Shown: positions 26,974 through 37,745 of the stretch, piece by piece
Position numbering within the stretch: position 1 is the first letter of the stretch
Layout of the letters: each line of letters opens with the position of its first letter
Origin: Hyaloscypha bicolor E
Taxonomy: Eukaryota > Ascomycota > Leotiomycetes > Helotiales > Hyaloscyphaceae
Reading direction: 5' to 3'
Assembly: GCF_002865645.1 (NCBI RefSeq)
Contig: NW_020194519.1
Span: forward strand, 64,573 to 128,572
Length of the DNA: 64,000 nt
Program-made: the position numbers and the translations under genes
The notes under the pieces: generated by a model
Database searches by the model: none
Told to the model about the DNA's origin: nothing
Seen by the model: the letters and a program-made list of their open reading frames with translations, nothing else

Positions 26974-27524
26974 AGGGGTGGAGGAAGTGCTTTGATGGGG
27001 ACCTGGGGTGAAGGGAAGAAAGTGTGTGAGAAAAGGGGAGAGGTGGGGGTGGATCGAGTGGTGTGGAGAGCCTGCGGGATTCCCAGAGTCACAGGAGGAG
27101 GAACATTGTAGCACTAAGAGTAAATACGAGTTATATAAACAAAGTACTAATTTGACGTCAACCCAAGAACCAAGCCGCTTAGCAGCGACAGCTGACGGAG
27201 GAAATACCATCCTCTTGATTCTTGAGCGGAGGCAATGTCCAAAGCTGCCATAACGCTCTTGCCTCTGTCAGCGTCAATCTCATCCTTGCTTAAATTTTTA
27301 AGAAACCACTACCATGCTTTTTCAATGCAACTGCACCGCAGTCACCTTCGCCATCAGGAGGTGACGGGAAGTTTGAGCCAGCGATGTTTCTCGAGCTAAA
27401 GGAATCCCTATGAAGAAGCGACGTGTTTAGAGATCGGTGGCTGCACGTCAAGGCCCTTATTTGCGTTGAAGTAGTAATAGGACCCAGATAACACAAATCA
27501 AACAATCTTTGACAAATGACGGAC

Positions 27525-27894
27525 TTATTCCATTCCTCGAGATTGGAAGGAGATGCGAATATGTATAGCAGCAAACTTGTACAATCCAAAAACTGCCCAG
27601 ATGCAGAAAAATGCCCCGATGGATGCCACCCAGAAAATCCAAGGTTTCTTCTGGCTGGGTTCAGAGCCTCTGGACTCTGGTTGACTGTACCCGTATCCCG
27701 TCTGCATGCCAAGAATCGCCGCAACTAGGTTGAAAGGAAGGACCACTGTTGCAACGAACGTTAAGACGCCCAGCGTTTGGCTCTGCTTAATTAACATCCC
27801 GCTTTCCCTTACGGTCATAACTGATGTGATGAGCTCGAGGTTCTCCGATATCCTGCTTGAATTCTGGGCTATGAGCTGTTCCACTTGTTTCAAG
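27525..27894 (-). pseudogene. 3' remnant of a CorA-like transporter gene, cut by a MITE
   Basis: The minus frame begins exactly at the boundary of the element at 27895-28355 and reads LKQVEQLIAQNSS, then a membrane segment (LGVLTFVATVVLPFNLVAA), LGMQTG, a polar loop and a second membrane segment (WVASIGAFFCIWAVFGL). This is the layout of the C-terminal end of fungal CorA-like (Mg2+ transporter superfamily) proteins, with GMQ in place of the canonical GMN. No upstream part of the gene is seen beyond the element. Confidence 0.5.
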
Positions 27895-28355
27895 CAGTGT
27901 GTCAAATGAATAGATTAGATCATTAGGTTAGAATACCGGCTAGTAATCTAATCTATTCATCAGAAATACCTACTAGTGATATTCTGATCAGATTCTAATT
28001 AAGGTAATCATGAATATTCACGAATACTTCGATTACTGTACACGTGACTGGAGCACGTGATATACTGGCCGAATTAGGTAGGTGCCGCGCTCTAGTGTCA
28101 CCTTAGCGCCGCATCGCTGTCTAATTAGTATGCCAAAGGCTTGCAAAGACAACGCTACGCTGGGAGCCATACCTACCTAATTTGGCTGGTGTATCACGTG
28201 CTGGGCCTGTCACGTGTACAGCAATTGAAGCATTCATGAATATCCATGATCATATATTCTATTCCAATCAAATTATCTAAGTATTACGGTAATTATATTC
28301 TATTCAAACTAATCGTGAATATTCGGAATACCTTGATTACTTTTTTGACACTCTG
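27895..28355. mobile_element. hAT-like MITE with long, CACGTG-containing inverted repeats
   Basis: The ends are CAGTGTGTCAAA (left) and the complement of CAGAGTGTCAAA (right). Inverted similarity continues inward almost to the centre, including GTACACGTGAC and CACGTGATA followed by AATTAGGTAGGT, with the arms meeting around 28090-28170. The flanks GTTTCAAG and GTGTCAGT match at 5 of 8 bases, a possible decayed 8-base target duplication. There is no coding capacity. The centre (GCGCTCTAGTGTCACC..AGCGCC) resembles the inside of the hAT element at 55893-56596. Confidence 0.7.
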
Positions 28356-28843
28356 GTGTCAGTCATTGGGCGAATTTGATAACGATCGCTTTTGCCAATG
28401 ACCGGCGTCGCGAAATCTTTGTAGAAGATGGAGCGGCTACTCCCGAAGTCAACTCACTCTCAGCGAGTAGACTTGGTCCTTCCTCCCCCATGTTGAATCA
28501 TGCAGGAAGCAGAAGGCTTCGTGCGGGCGAAGCAAGGCAGTTTTCGGTACAATTTCTTGTTGGTGATGTTGGAATTAGGTTTCTAAGTTACCTATGGAGC
28601 TGAACGCCCCCGTAAAGTTGGAATCGGGGACACCGATATAGGGACTGAATATCGGCATTGCCGATATAGCTGAAGGCTCAGCCGGATAAGGGGTTTAGGG
28701 CATGTGATTTAGAGCATGTAGGGCCTATATGTATGGGCTACCTACCATTGTAAAAACAGCAGTCAATTCAGTACCGTTTACTTGGTTTACACTTCTACCC
28801 ATGTGACCTCAGTTCAGGGAAATGAACCTCGTTCAAATAAACT
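28356..28843. other. Intergenic, upstream of the DUF6594 gene
   Basis: No gene is recognised. A small imperfect inverted repeat (CCGATATAG / TATATCGG-like) lies near 28638-28670. Confidence 0.45.
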
Positions 28844-29838
28844 ATGGATAATCCAACATCCCGACCTGTTGAAGGATACCCGAGGCTGGCATGCCATATG
28901 GCCCAGTACTCTGAAAATGCCGTATTTCGACGTTTTAGTAGTCTCGGCACACGTAATCTACTTTATCTCCAAGCAGAATTGGTGCATCTCGAGCAGAAGC
29001 TTTGTCGTCTTGAAGCTGCTGATAGTGCCTCTTCAGAGGGGCGTCGAGCTACATATTCCAAAGACTGGTACTGGCTTAACGATTCTCCAGAAGAGAACGA
29101 TGAGCAGTTGAAGATTGTCCTTTCTATTCGTAGTAAGTTGAAGGAATATTGTAAGAGGGTAAAACTCGCCTCAATCACTATGCAGCTGATGTTGGGGTTA
29201 GACGATACAATTGTGCAGCAATCGGTCATAAATCGCCTCGCGAAGCCAGATAACCATGACCTAAGAGAGCTACAAGATTGGCTTGAAAGACAAGCGTACG
29301 GAAACCTCGCCTTGATTGGAGCAGATAGCGAGACATGGGGCAGACTTCATCAGCCTATCAACTCACACGCCGATCTGCTTACTTTAAACTCTATTGGATG
29401 CGAAGACAGCTTTTCTCGATGGTTCAGTCGGAAATTCATTGCTTGGTTTTGCCACACTTTTAGGCATCGCCCTCTGAATTCCGGTGATCTAGAGTCCGGA
29501 ATTGTGTCTTACTCGAGCAGGACCATAGAAAGATACACTTCATTTGTCACTACCATTGTTGCGTCCTTGCTTCCAATCTTGTCAACAGTTGTCCTATTTT
29601 GCGTCCCTTCCATGAAACTCCGACTGGGCATCATTGTCCTTTTCACTCTGATATTCGCGGCCTGTATTTCTTCTTTCACTTCTACCAAAAGGGGAGAAAT
29701 TTTCATAGCAACTTCAACGTAAGAACTTCCATGCTCTTAACGTCATATGGAATAAAATTAACTCTAATTACGAACAGATTTGCCGCGGTTCAGGTAGTTT
29801 TTATTTCTACTAGTAACGGATGGACAAGTACTGCGTAG
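28844..29838 (+). CDS. DUF6594-family membrane protein
   Basis: Two exons (28844-29718, 29778-29838) give 936 bases and 311 residues. The start EGYPRLACHMAQYSENAVFRR, followed by LLYLQAELVHLEQKL, is the signature of the fungal DUF6594 family. The middle is helical and charged. The C-terminal third has three hydrophobic segments, about FVTTIVASLLPILSTVVLF, LGIIVLFTLIFAACIS and TFAAVQVVFIS; the last is completed by exon 2. The family occurs in expanded, strain-variable sets in ascomycetes; its function is unknown. Confidence 0.8.
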
Positions 29839-30202
29839 ATAAAATATCGTCTACACTTGAGGTTTAACAAAGAGATGCACATGGAAAGGCTTTCGATTCT
29901 CGAATGCAATTTTTGTGGCAAAACCCAAGAAAACGAAACAGAAAAAAAAGGCAAGGGGTGTAGAAGATTTAGGTCTGTGATATGCAATCAAATTTCCATA
30001 ATCACAGTATTAGACAAAGAGCACGAATTCAGAAATAGCAACTAGACGTTCATCCTGCTGTTTTCCCTGACAGATCCATGAAAAGAATTTCCCCGCTGAA
30101 CAATTTTCTGAAAGACCCCTGGTTGATCAAGTGGGGTTGGTGGAGTATTGATACTCCCAAGCATCTGCGTTTCGAGTCAGCATACGCGTGTTATAGAGCC
30201 GG

Positions 30203-30947
30203 TTACATCTCGAACGTACTGCCAATAAGTCTCGCTCGATAGTACGACTGGCGACTTTCGTCCCACTCCCAGTTGGACCAGCTTGCAGACGACCCTTTGG
30301 CATTTTCATTTGCAGCTACCTCAGCAGCATTTCTAGCGACTTCTTCGTCATGTTCTCTTCTCCGCTGATCTTCTCTCGCTCGCTCATCTGCATGCCAACG
30401 GTCAGTTGGTACTTGAAAAGTTGATCCATGGCTGTATACCTTTTGTCTTTTTGGGAAGGATAGTACGTCCCCCAAAGCCCATAAATTTCAAGATGCATTC
30501 CCTTTTTATTGTTTCGGCTCCGAGGATGACTTGCCAAGACATGTTATCTCCCCCAATAACGTGGAAAGTTGTTTCAAAGATCTTTCGGAAGCCGCGCCCC
30601 TTCCAGCGCAGGTTGATCGTTCCCATCGAGGCAAGGGTCTCGCCGTTGAGGCAGATACAGATAAGTTCCGCAGAGCCGTTGATCTCCTCGGCCTTGTGCA
30701 TGTTATCAACGACTTGATATGTTATGAGATTATAGGCTTCGCATCCGGTATCGAGTATCATCTTGACATCTATCACTTGCGCCTCTGAACGGTAAATCTT
30801 GACCGTTTTGATGAAAGGAGATCCCCCTGCATCCTGAATGTCTCATGGGTTAGCACTTACTCTGGACAGTGACTCGTCACAAGGAGATACCTTTCTTTTG
30901 GAAATTCTCTTGATCATTTTCTGAAACATGATGGCGCGTCTGAGCAT
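30203..30947 (-). pseudogene. Retropepsin-like aspartic protease domain gene with a frameshift
   Basis: A short first exon (30891-30947, MLRRAIMFQKMIKRISKRK) joins through a 57-base intron with a TGCTAAC branch point to an exon starting at 30833. That exon carries SPFIKTVKIYRSEAQ, the aspartic motif ILDTGCEAYNLI and IGGDNMSWQVILGAETI, the layout of a single-lobe retropepsin-like fold. The frame then ends at 30402. The natural continuation (KRQKVYSHGSTFQVPTDRW, then a charged tail to 30203) is in another frame, shifted around an A5 run near 30458. A one-base change would explain this; an unusual frameshift or an assembly error is possible. No other retrotransposon domain is adjacent, so it may be a domesticated gene. 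Confidence 0.55.
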
Positions 30948-31644
30948 CTTGTTGGAAGCGTCCGTGAAAATGTTGGGTTGTGACTTGGTAGTCTCCAACA
31001 TCCCTTGGTCGGTGTTTCAAGATTGAATAATCGCTATATCGGTTAGTAGTGATATCTAACACTACACTCGGTCCTGATGAAGAAATTATGAGCATTCTTA
31101 TATCCCGTGGTTCTGTGTAAATCCAGTGAAAGCAGTGGAAACTGATTGGTTCTGTGCGTGGCCCTGCTGGCTCAAGGATCAGCCCCAGTAATATTTTGGA
31201 ATTGACCACTCTGAGCGTCCCCATGGATCAAATCTGGTATCGCCTCTTCCAGAGCTTTTCCCAAAGAAGAGAGTCCACGAATCGGATTTGATATCGCATC
31301 TGAAATCCAAGTTGAATAAAGGCACGCCGAATATGATAATCCGACGATAATATTTTCGCAACTTCCAATGAGAAAGCGCCCTACCCGCATTCGTTGGGCT
31401 GCATGAGCCATAGGAATTCGGGCGTTGAGGCTGAGTGCTGACACACATCGGGCTGAATTAATGCCGCAATATTTTCGAATTGACGAAGAATGAATCAACC
31501 ATCAATTATAGTATTGTATGTAAGGGCCCGTACCCCATCAAATACCCCAAATTTGTCCTTTGTTTGAGTCACGCTTGGGTAGACATAATCTAGGAATCTG
31601 TGAGTCTACGTCCTCGGAGGTTGCTTCTCCATCAAAGAAGCGCA
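30948..31644. other. Region with an unidentified minus-strand relic
   Basis: Minus-strand frames (for example 31172-31498, with FLIGSCENIIVGLSYSACLY and SSLGKALEEAIPDLIHG) look protein-like but match no family I know and run into stops. They may be a decayed gene. Otherwise this is the upstream region of the Clr5-ankyrin gene. Confidence 0.3.
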
Positions 31645-34600
31645 ATGCCACCAGCAACCACAAAACCTCCCTCCCTGGAAGAATGGGAAGCACACAAATC
31701 AACACTGCAGCAACTTCGCCACGAAGGCACGAAACTCGAAGATATCATGAAGCATATGGAGTCGAAATACAAATTTGTTGCATCGTAAGACTCCCTTTGT
31801 GCCGTGGCAGACTCAATCTAATCAACCTCACTAGAAAAAACCAATACCAAAGGAAGTTCAAAGAGCCTCACTGGAACTTCACCAAGAATGTTAATAGTGC
31901 GAGCTGGGAATATATTCTATGCAAGGCGGCAAAGCGTCAACGCTTTGAAAAGCCGACAGAAGTCACTTTATTTGGTCAAGAAATACCGGAGAAGAAAATC
32001 AAAAAGGCGAGGTATCAATTTACGATCATTGAGCTAAAAAGGATCCAAAATCTTTCGCCTGCCCCACCAACCCCTGAGGGCATCTCTGTTCACACTCCTC
32101 CCGCTGAGGCACCGCGTAATACGGAACAGTCACTAGTCGCGGTCAATACGCCCGGCCCCGTTACCTCTATACGAACTGCTTCCCAAGAAGATCTAGCACA
32201 AGATGCTGAGGATGATACTATCACTTTTCTTTTAAATTATCCCTACAATGAGGCACAAAGCAATGGTAAGATTCAGCTCCATTAGCCATAACCCACTTTC
32301 CCTATCTCGCGCATAGTGCATTGATTGCAACTTTTGGATGATTCCCTATTTCAATCTTGACTTTCGAGTTTAGATAGAGGAATGTAGACGCTTCATTGAT
32401 CAAAAGAGACGATCCCTCGAAGTTTATGGCTTATTTAAGTAAAAGAGGAATAATGCTAATTCTTGCTGCAGGAGCATTGTGTCTCGTAAAAAGAAGACAG
32501 ATCCCATACCTCCAGTGTTTGGATTTGTTTGATTTGCTGGACTTGAGTATGTCGATTTCTCACAATCTTTACACTTGATCGAGCTGAACGGTTTTTCTAG
32601 ACCATACTCCGCAAACTCTATTCCGACCGGATTTCTTCGATGCTATGTGGTCTGACTTCTGGGATCCCTTGAAGTCTTTTGATTGTCTTGATACAGAATA
32701 TGAAGCGAGTTTACTTTCGGCGGGCACACCATTAGAAACATCTGTGCAGCTTTCGAACGAATGGCATAATACCCAGATCATTGGCTCCTTCGCACCACTT
32801 CTCGTTAGCCACGCTCTGAATCCTCTAAATGCTCGGAATGAAGACGCTTTAGACCAATTGAAGAGACTCGAGCGAAGGTTACCAGAAATGCTAGCAAATA
32901 TGCCGGAAAGAAAACCAGGTGAAAGAGATTTGACTATCGACACCTTACTTGGACCTCCCCAACCTTCGGCCGGCCTCTACCTAATTGAAGTTATCATATA
33001 TTTGTGTTCTAATAGTCTACTCAATGGGTCCACTGTCGAATACAATCAAGCTATGCACTGGATAGCGGACAATGTTCCACTTCAAAGCATGGGAACTCTC
33101 CTGCAAAATAACTCGCCAACCCTTCAAGCATTTCGGTTTCAATTGCTCCGTTTTGGAGTGCAGACTGGGCGGGAGAGCTTTGTACAAGATCTTCTACGTA
33201 CGGATAACGGCCTGAAGGACTTCGCGTTGCGCTCTACGCAGCTATTGTCTGAGGCCGTCAAAAGCAATAACGATGAGATGATGAAATTGCTTTTGAAACT
33301 TGGACTCGACGTCTTGAGATCTAAAAATTTTGAAAGTACAAAGGGGAGACTGCTTCGAGATTGCACGTCGATTAGTATGTCAAAGTTACTTTCCAAAGAA
33401 GTAGCGGTCCCTGTCTCAAAAGATTCTAGCGTCAAATCGATTGGCGATTCCGCTCTTCTATCAGCGATTCAGAGGAGAGACATTGAGATGGTCCAATTTC
33501 TGATCAAGGCTGGCGCAAACGTTAATGTTTTCGTCAACGATGGGTGGGGCAATCCTAAGGTCTTTTTTGATGATGACGATTGGAGTAAGGACTTAGTCGA
33601 CGAACGTTGGGGTAGAGTGACAGCATTGAGCCTTGCGGTCGTTAGCGGCCAGACCGACTTGCTGCGCCCCCTCCTGGAAAGCAACGCAGATGTTCATGTT
33701 CAAGCGGCGTTTTACGATTACCTTTTCTCCGACAAGACCTTTGAGGAGTATATGTCTTTCAAAGCGAGGTCTTTCCTCGGGACTGCACTCCAGGCAGCTG
33801 CAGCAAGAGGCAATACCGAGATGGTGCGAATGTTGCTCGAGAAAGGATCAAACATCAACGAGCGACCACAAGGACCGAACGGAAGAACAGCACTTCAAGC
33901 AGCAGTGGAATCCGAATGTATCGAAGCAGTGAGATTACTTCTGGAGCATGGTGCAGATGTGGACGCCCCCACGACGAACTCCGGACCCCCTCGAACAGCT
34001 TTAGTAACAGCGGCGGAGAGCAAAAATCTTGTTCTGACCAAGCTTTTATTAGATTTCAACGCAGACGTGAGCGCTCTGGCTTTGAGTCCTGATGCTGAAA
34101 CCTTGATGACGGTGATTGAAACAGCGAAAGCACAGGAAAGTCGCCCAGATATTGTTGGAGTTCTTGAATCCGCAGGTGATTCCGCAGTGATTTCCTTTAA
34201 AAGGATTCAACTGTGCCATGCTATTCAAACAGGCGATGTTGCAATAGTCCGCCATCTTATAAATTCAGGGGGATGCGTTGACACCAGACCTGTGGAAGAG
34301 ATTTGCTGGTTCCAACTGCCCGGAGACGATGACTTAATGGGAGACAAATATAGAGACAGGCCTGAGCCATGGAAAGTACGGAAAATGCGCTCAGTATCCG
34401 AAAGGGCTACAATGCTGCACATGGCAATCACCTCACAAACAATAGTCGACTCGTCGATGTTCATTTATCTGTGCCAACAAATCGATGGCTTAAGAGAACA
34501 ACACTCGGAAGATAATCTGGAACCAGTTCTTCATACTGCTTTAAAATGGGATCTTGAGCCATTTTTTCATACTGCCGTAAGATGGAGACGATTTGACCTA

Positions 34601-35257
34601 GTGGAATTCTTGCTCGAGTCTGCCATTAATGTTGACACGTGGTGGAAATATCACAAAGGCATCAAAGTTACTGCCTTGAATTTAGCAGCATGGTCAGATG
34701 ATGTTGAGATGGCGCTGCTGCTTCTGGAAAAAGGTGCAGCCATCAACTATGACACCTCGGCGGATGAAGAATTACCCCTTCAATCTTCTCTGAAACTGGA
34801 TCACTTGCCCAGAATAAGTCAAAATTTCAAGGTTACCAGACTTCTTCTAAGCCGTGGTGCGATTGTGCATTGGCCATTCAGTGGAGATGAAGATACACCA
34901 TTGGTGATCGCTGCTGAGAATGGCAAGCTGGACATGATCCGCATACTTTTAGAACATGGAGCACCAGTAAATCATCACTGGAAACGCAATATCACACCTC
35001 TAATGGCTGCTACGAGAGGACGTCATCTGGAGGCGGTAAAGCTTTTACTGGACAATGGTGCCCATGCAAACCCGCCTGCTTTTGACCATGGTTTTTATTC
35101 GGACCGAGGAACAGCTCTTCAATTCGCCGCGAAGGACGGAAGTTTTGCAATCGCTCAGCTTCTACTTGAAAGAGGCGCCAATATTAATGCTCTGGGGCCA
35201 GAGAGCACAATTTATGGAAGAAATGCTCTTGAGACAGCCGCTATGCACGGCAAGTAA
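31645..35257 (+). CDS. Clr5-domain ankyrin-repeat protein, 3' end probably lost
   Basis: Exon 1 (31645-31784) and exon 2 (from 31835 to about 32265) encode an N-terminal Clr5 domain (SLEEWEAHKSTLQQL, then YQRKFKEPHWNFTKN) and a Pro-rich linker. The ankyrin part runs from an acceptor near 32608 to 35257 and has about ten repeats, such as GRTALQAAVESECIEAVRLL and DTPLVIAAENGKLDMIRILL. The small exons between 32266 and 32608 could not be resolved. Clr5-ankyrin proteins are common in ascomycetes and of unknown function. The last repeat reads AAMHGK-stop where the family expects GKLDMVQLLL; the stop TAA stands where TTA or similar is expected, at the edge of the thymine-depleted tract. The gene is therefore probably truncated. 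Confidence 0.7.
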
Positions 35258-35261
35258 GATA

Positions 35262-37495
35262 TGACGCAACTAAAACTCAACGCTACTCCACACAACAATA
35301 CTCCACACAAAAATCAGTACCTCGACGAACTTCGAACCACAAAAGGAGAGAGAATCGAGCCCAAAAAGGGCGATGAAAACCCGCTCCAAGAAAACCGAAA
35401 GGAAGCCGGAGACAAAAGCAAGGACCCAAGGATACGAAAGAGAGACCAATGACACCAACATCCCAAAAAAACGTGCAGACCCCCGAAGAGCCGCTACCAT
35501 GGAGAACGCATAAAGAACATATAGGAAAAGGAAGGACGGACAAAGAAGATCCAGAGACAGGCATCAAGCTGAATCCAGCACGCACCGAAGAGAAACCACA
35601 AAGCCAAGAGCCAAACAAGCACCCGCCAAAGAAAAGACAAGAAAAAAAAGCTCAGGAAAAAGGCGATAGAACTAGACAACAAAAAATGGCCCAAGCACAG
35701 AACACCAAAAAACAAAACAGTGGACACCAAAAGAAAGGGAACCATAGAAGCACAAAAAAACCAATTAAATCAAAACGGAAACGACCAAAGCAAAAAGAAG
35801 AACCCCTCCAACCAAAGAAATTAGAAAGAATACGAAGACAAACGCAGAAAAAGCAGGAAACAACAAAAATGCCGCAACCACAAACCCAAGACTCCGTGCC
35901 AAAATCTCCACCAAAAACGCGAAAAAGACAATAGGGAAAAGGAGACAAACGACCCGGAAGCAATCATACACCCCCCGCACCTACTCCCCCAACCCTCCAA
36001 GCGCGTCCCAAACCTCAAAAAAGTGCTCCAAAACCAGTGCGGCGAACTCATCCCACGCGAAGTCAAAGCGAGCAAGATCCACCGAAAAGGCACGAAAACA
36101 CGACAAAGAGAACCCATCAACAGCAAACCACCACTGCACGTTAACAACCGTCGAAAGAGACGCAGCAAAGAACAGAAAGCAAAGACAGCCGAGATAGAGC
36201 CCAGAAACTAGTACATCAAAAACATAAACAGACGAGTGGCCAGACTAAAAATGCTTCTTCGCCTCAAAGAGACCAGCGACTACAAAGAGCTCAGAGAACA
36301 GCCCAAATCCCCAAAATACACCCCAGACAATGACACCAAGCTCCCGACCTAAACCATACAGAGAAAAGGACAAAGGCTTACACGCAATACAAAGAGCAAC
36401 CCAGAACAAGGACCGCAACTGCCCCATACCCGCCACAGAAGAAGACACACCACGCCACACAGAACCACGCGAATCAAGCCACCACGAATGTCAGCGAATA
36501 AACCACCAGGCAAGACGGAAAGCAGCTACGGCAGGTACAACAAAAAGTCGCGAACTAGCACGAGAGGAAAACAAACCAGCCACGGATACCAGAGTACCGA
36601 CAAAGAAAAAAGATAGAAAAAGGCACGACGACGATCGCAGCTGATAGAACGAAAGGTTACGCCGGAAACGCAGAAAAAGAAGCAGAATAAGAAGGCATCG
36701 AGCATCAAAAAAAACAAGACCACCCAGACGAAAAAAAAAAGCCCCAGTCGTACTGAGAATACAAACAGCAATCGACCCACGAACAACTCGAACACACCCG
36801 TGAAAGAAAGCTATAACTTTGCCTTACGGAAGACCAGTAATACCCATGCCAGCAATCCAGCCCCTGGTACAAGGGCAAAAATCCGGCCAAAAGCCCCAGT
36901 CAGCCATCAAGTCCGCCAAAGGACTAACGCGGGGCACAAGGGAGCTGTGCGAAAAAGAAGGGACAGAAACAACAAACCAAAAAAAGAGCCCGTGTGAGCA
37001 AGCGAGCGCCACCATCAAGTCTCCCAGACTCGAGGGGAAAATCCCCACAGACGGCACGACTACAAAAGACAGGAAAAACACATCTGGCCTAAAGAGAAAC
37101 CAAAACACGTGACAAAGCGCTGCCCAAGCGCGGTACCCCAGGCGCGAAGTGGAAACGATAACAACCATAAGGAAAATCAAGCTAGCATATACATCAAAAG
37201 ACACAAACAGAGCGAATAATACAAGACCGAAAAGAAGCCACAGTGACAAAGAGAAAGAAAAGAAAAAAAAAAACGAAAACTACAAGAAGCACAACAACAT
37301 GCTGAAACACGCAAAAAACCAAACAGAAAAAACACTAAAACAAAACACTAAAAAATACAACGAACCAAAAAAAACACGCGACCAAACAGCAAGCAAGAAA
37401 CAAAAATGGCAAGGCAGAGCGAGTAACAACAAATCGCGGAATACCGAAGGCAACCAACGACAGAAAACGGCATGCAGACCTAAGAAAGATCAACG
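35262..37495 (+). other. Thymine-depleted, adenine-rich tract with a possible LINE ghost
   Basis: On the plus strand T falls to about 2-9 per 60 bases while A often exceeds half. For example, bases 35701-35760 hold 37 A, 12 C, 9 G and 2 T. Both edges are fairly sharp. All plus-strand stop codons need T, and all minus-strand stops need a plus-strand T, so long frames on both strands are artefacts. Under the T loss, a non-LTR reverse transcriptase pattern seems visible: PREVKASKI near 36055-36080, NERL then IRRHRASKKT near 36640-36715, and PYGRPVIPMP near 36826-36855, where LINEs have a PQGSPLSP-type motif. Hydrophobic positions are replaced mostly by Lys, Arg or Pro. This does not look like RIP. 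Confidence 0.6.
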
Positions 37496-37556
37496 CTGAA
37501 GATCCTTCAATGAAATAGGCAGAAGTGAACCAAGTACCAGGTTGACGAATTACCAG

Positions 37557-37745
37557 GTGTAATTCACGTTACATAGGAACAGAGGAGATTTCTAGAATTG
37601 TAATTATTTCTAGAAGAGAAGCGTGAAGCTCGTAGAAGCTTGGGAGCGAGGCTAAATACTCCTTAGCGCCATAATTAAGCGAAACGTGTGCCTAAGGCTG
37701 AAGCGAATTTTCCCCCTCACAACGTCCGCAATCCGCAGTCTGTTT
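37557..37745. repeat. LTR-like sequence
   Basis: Right after the T-poor tract comes TGTAATTCACGTTACATAGG, then a small inverted repeat (TTTCTAGAATTGTAATTATTTCTAGAA) and a segment of ordinary composition. It resembles the edge of a fungal LTR but I could not find a matching copy or duplicated target site. Confidence 0.3.

Noticed and set aside
35449..37499. Several long plus- and minus-strand frames (for example 161 codons, lysine-rich) in the T-poor tract
   Set aside because: Stops on either strand require a plus-strand T, so T depletion alone opens the frames; the translations are low-complexity.
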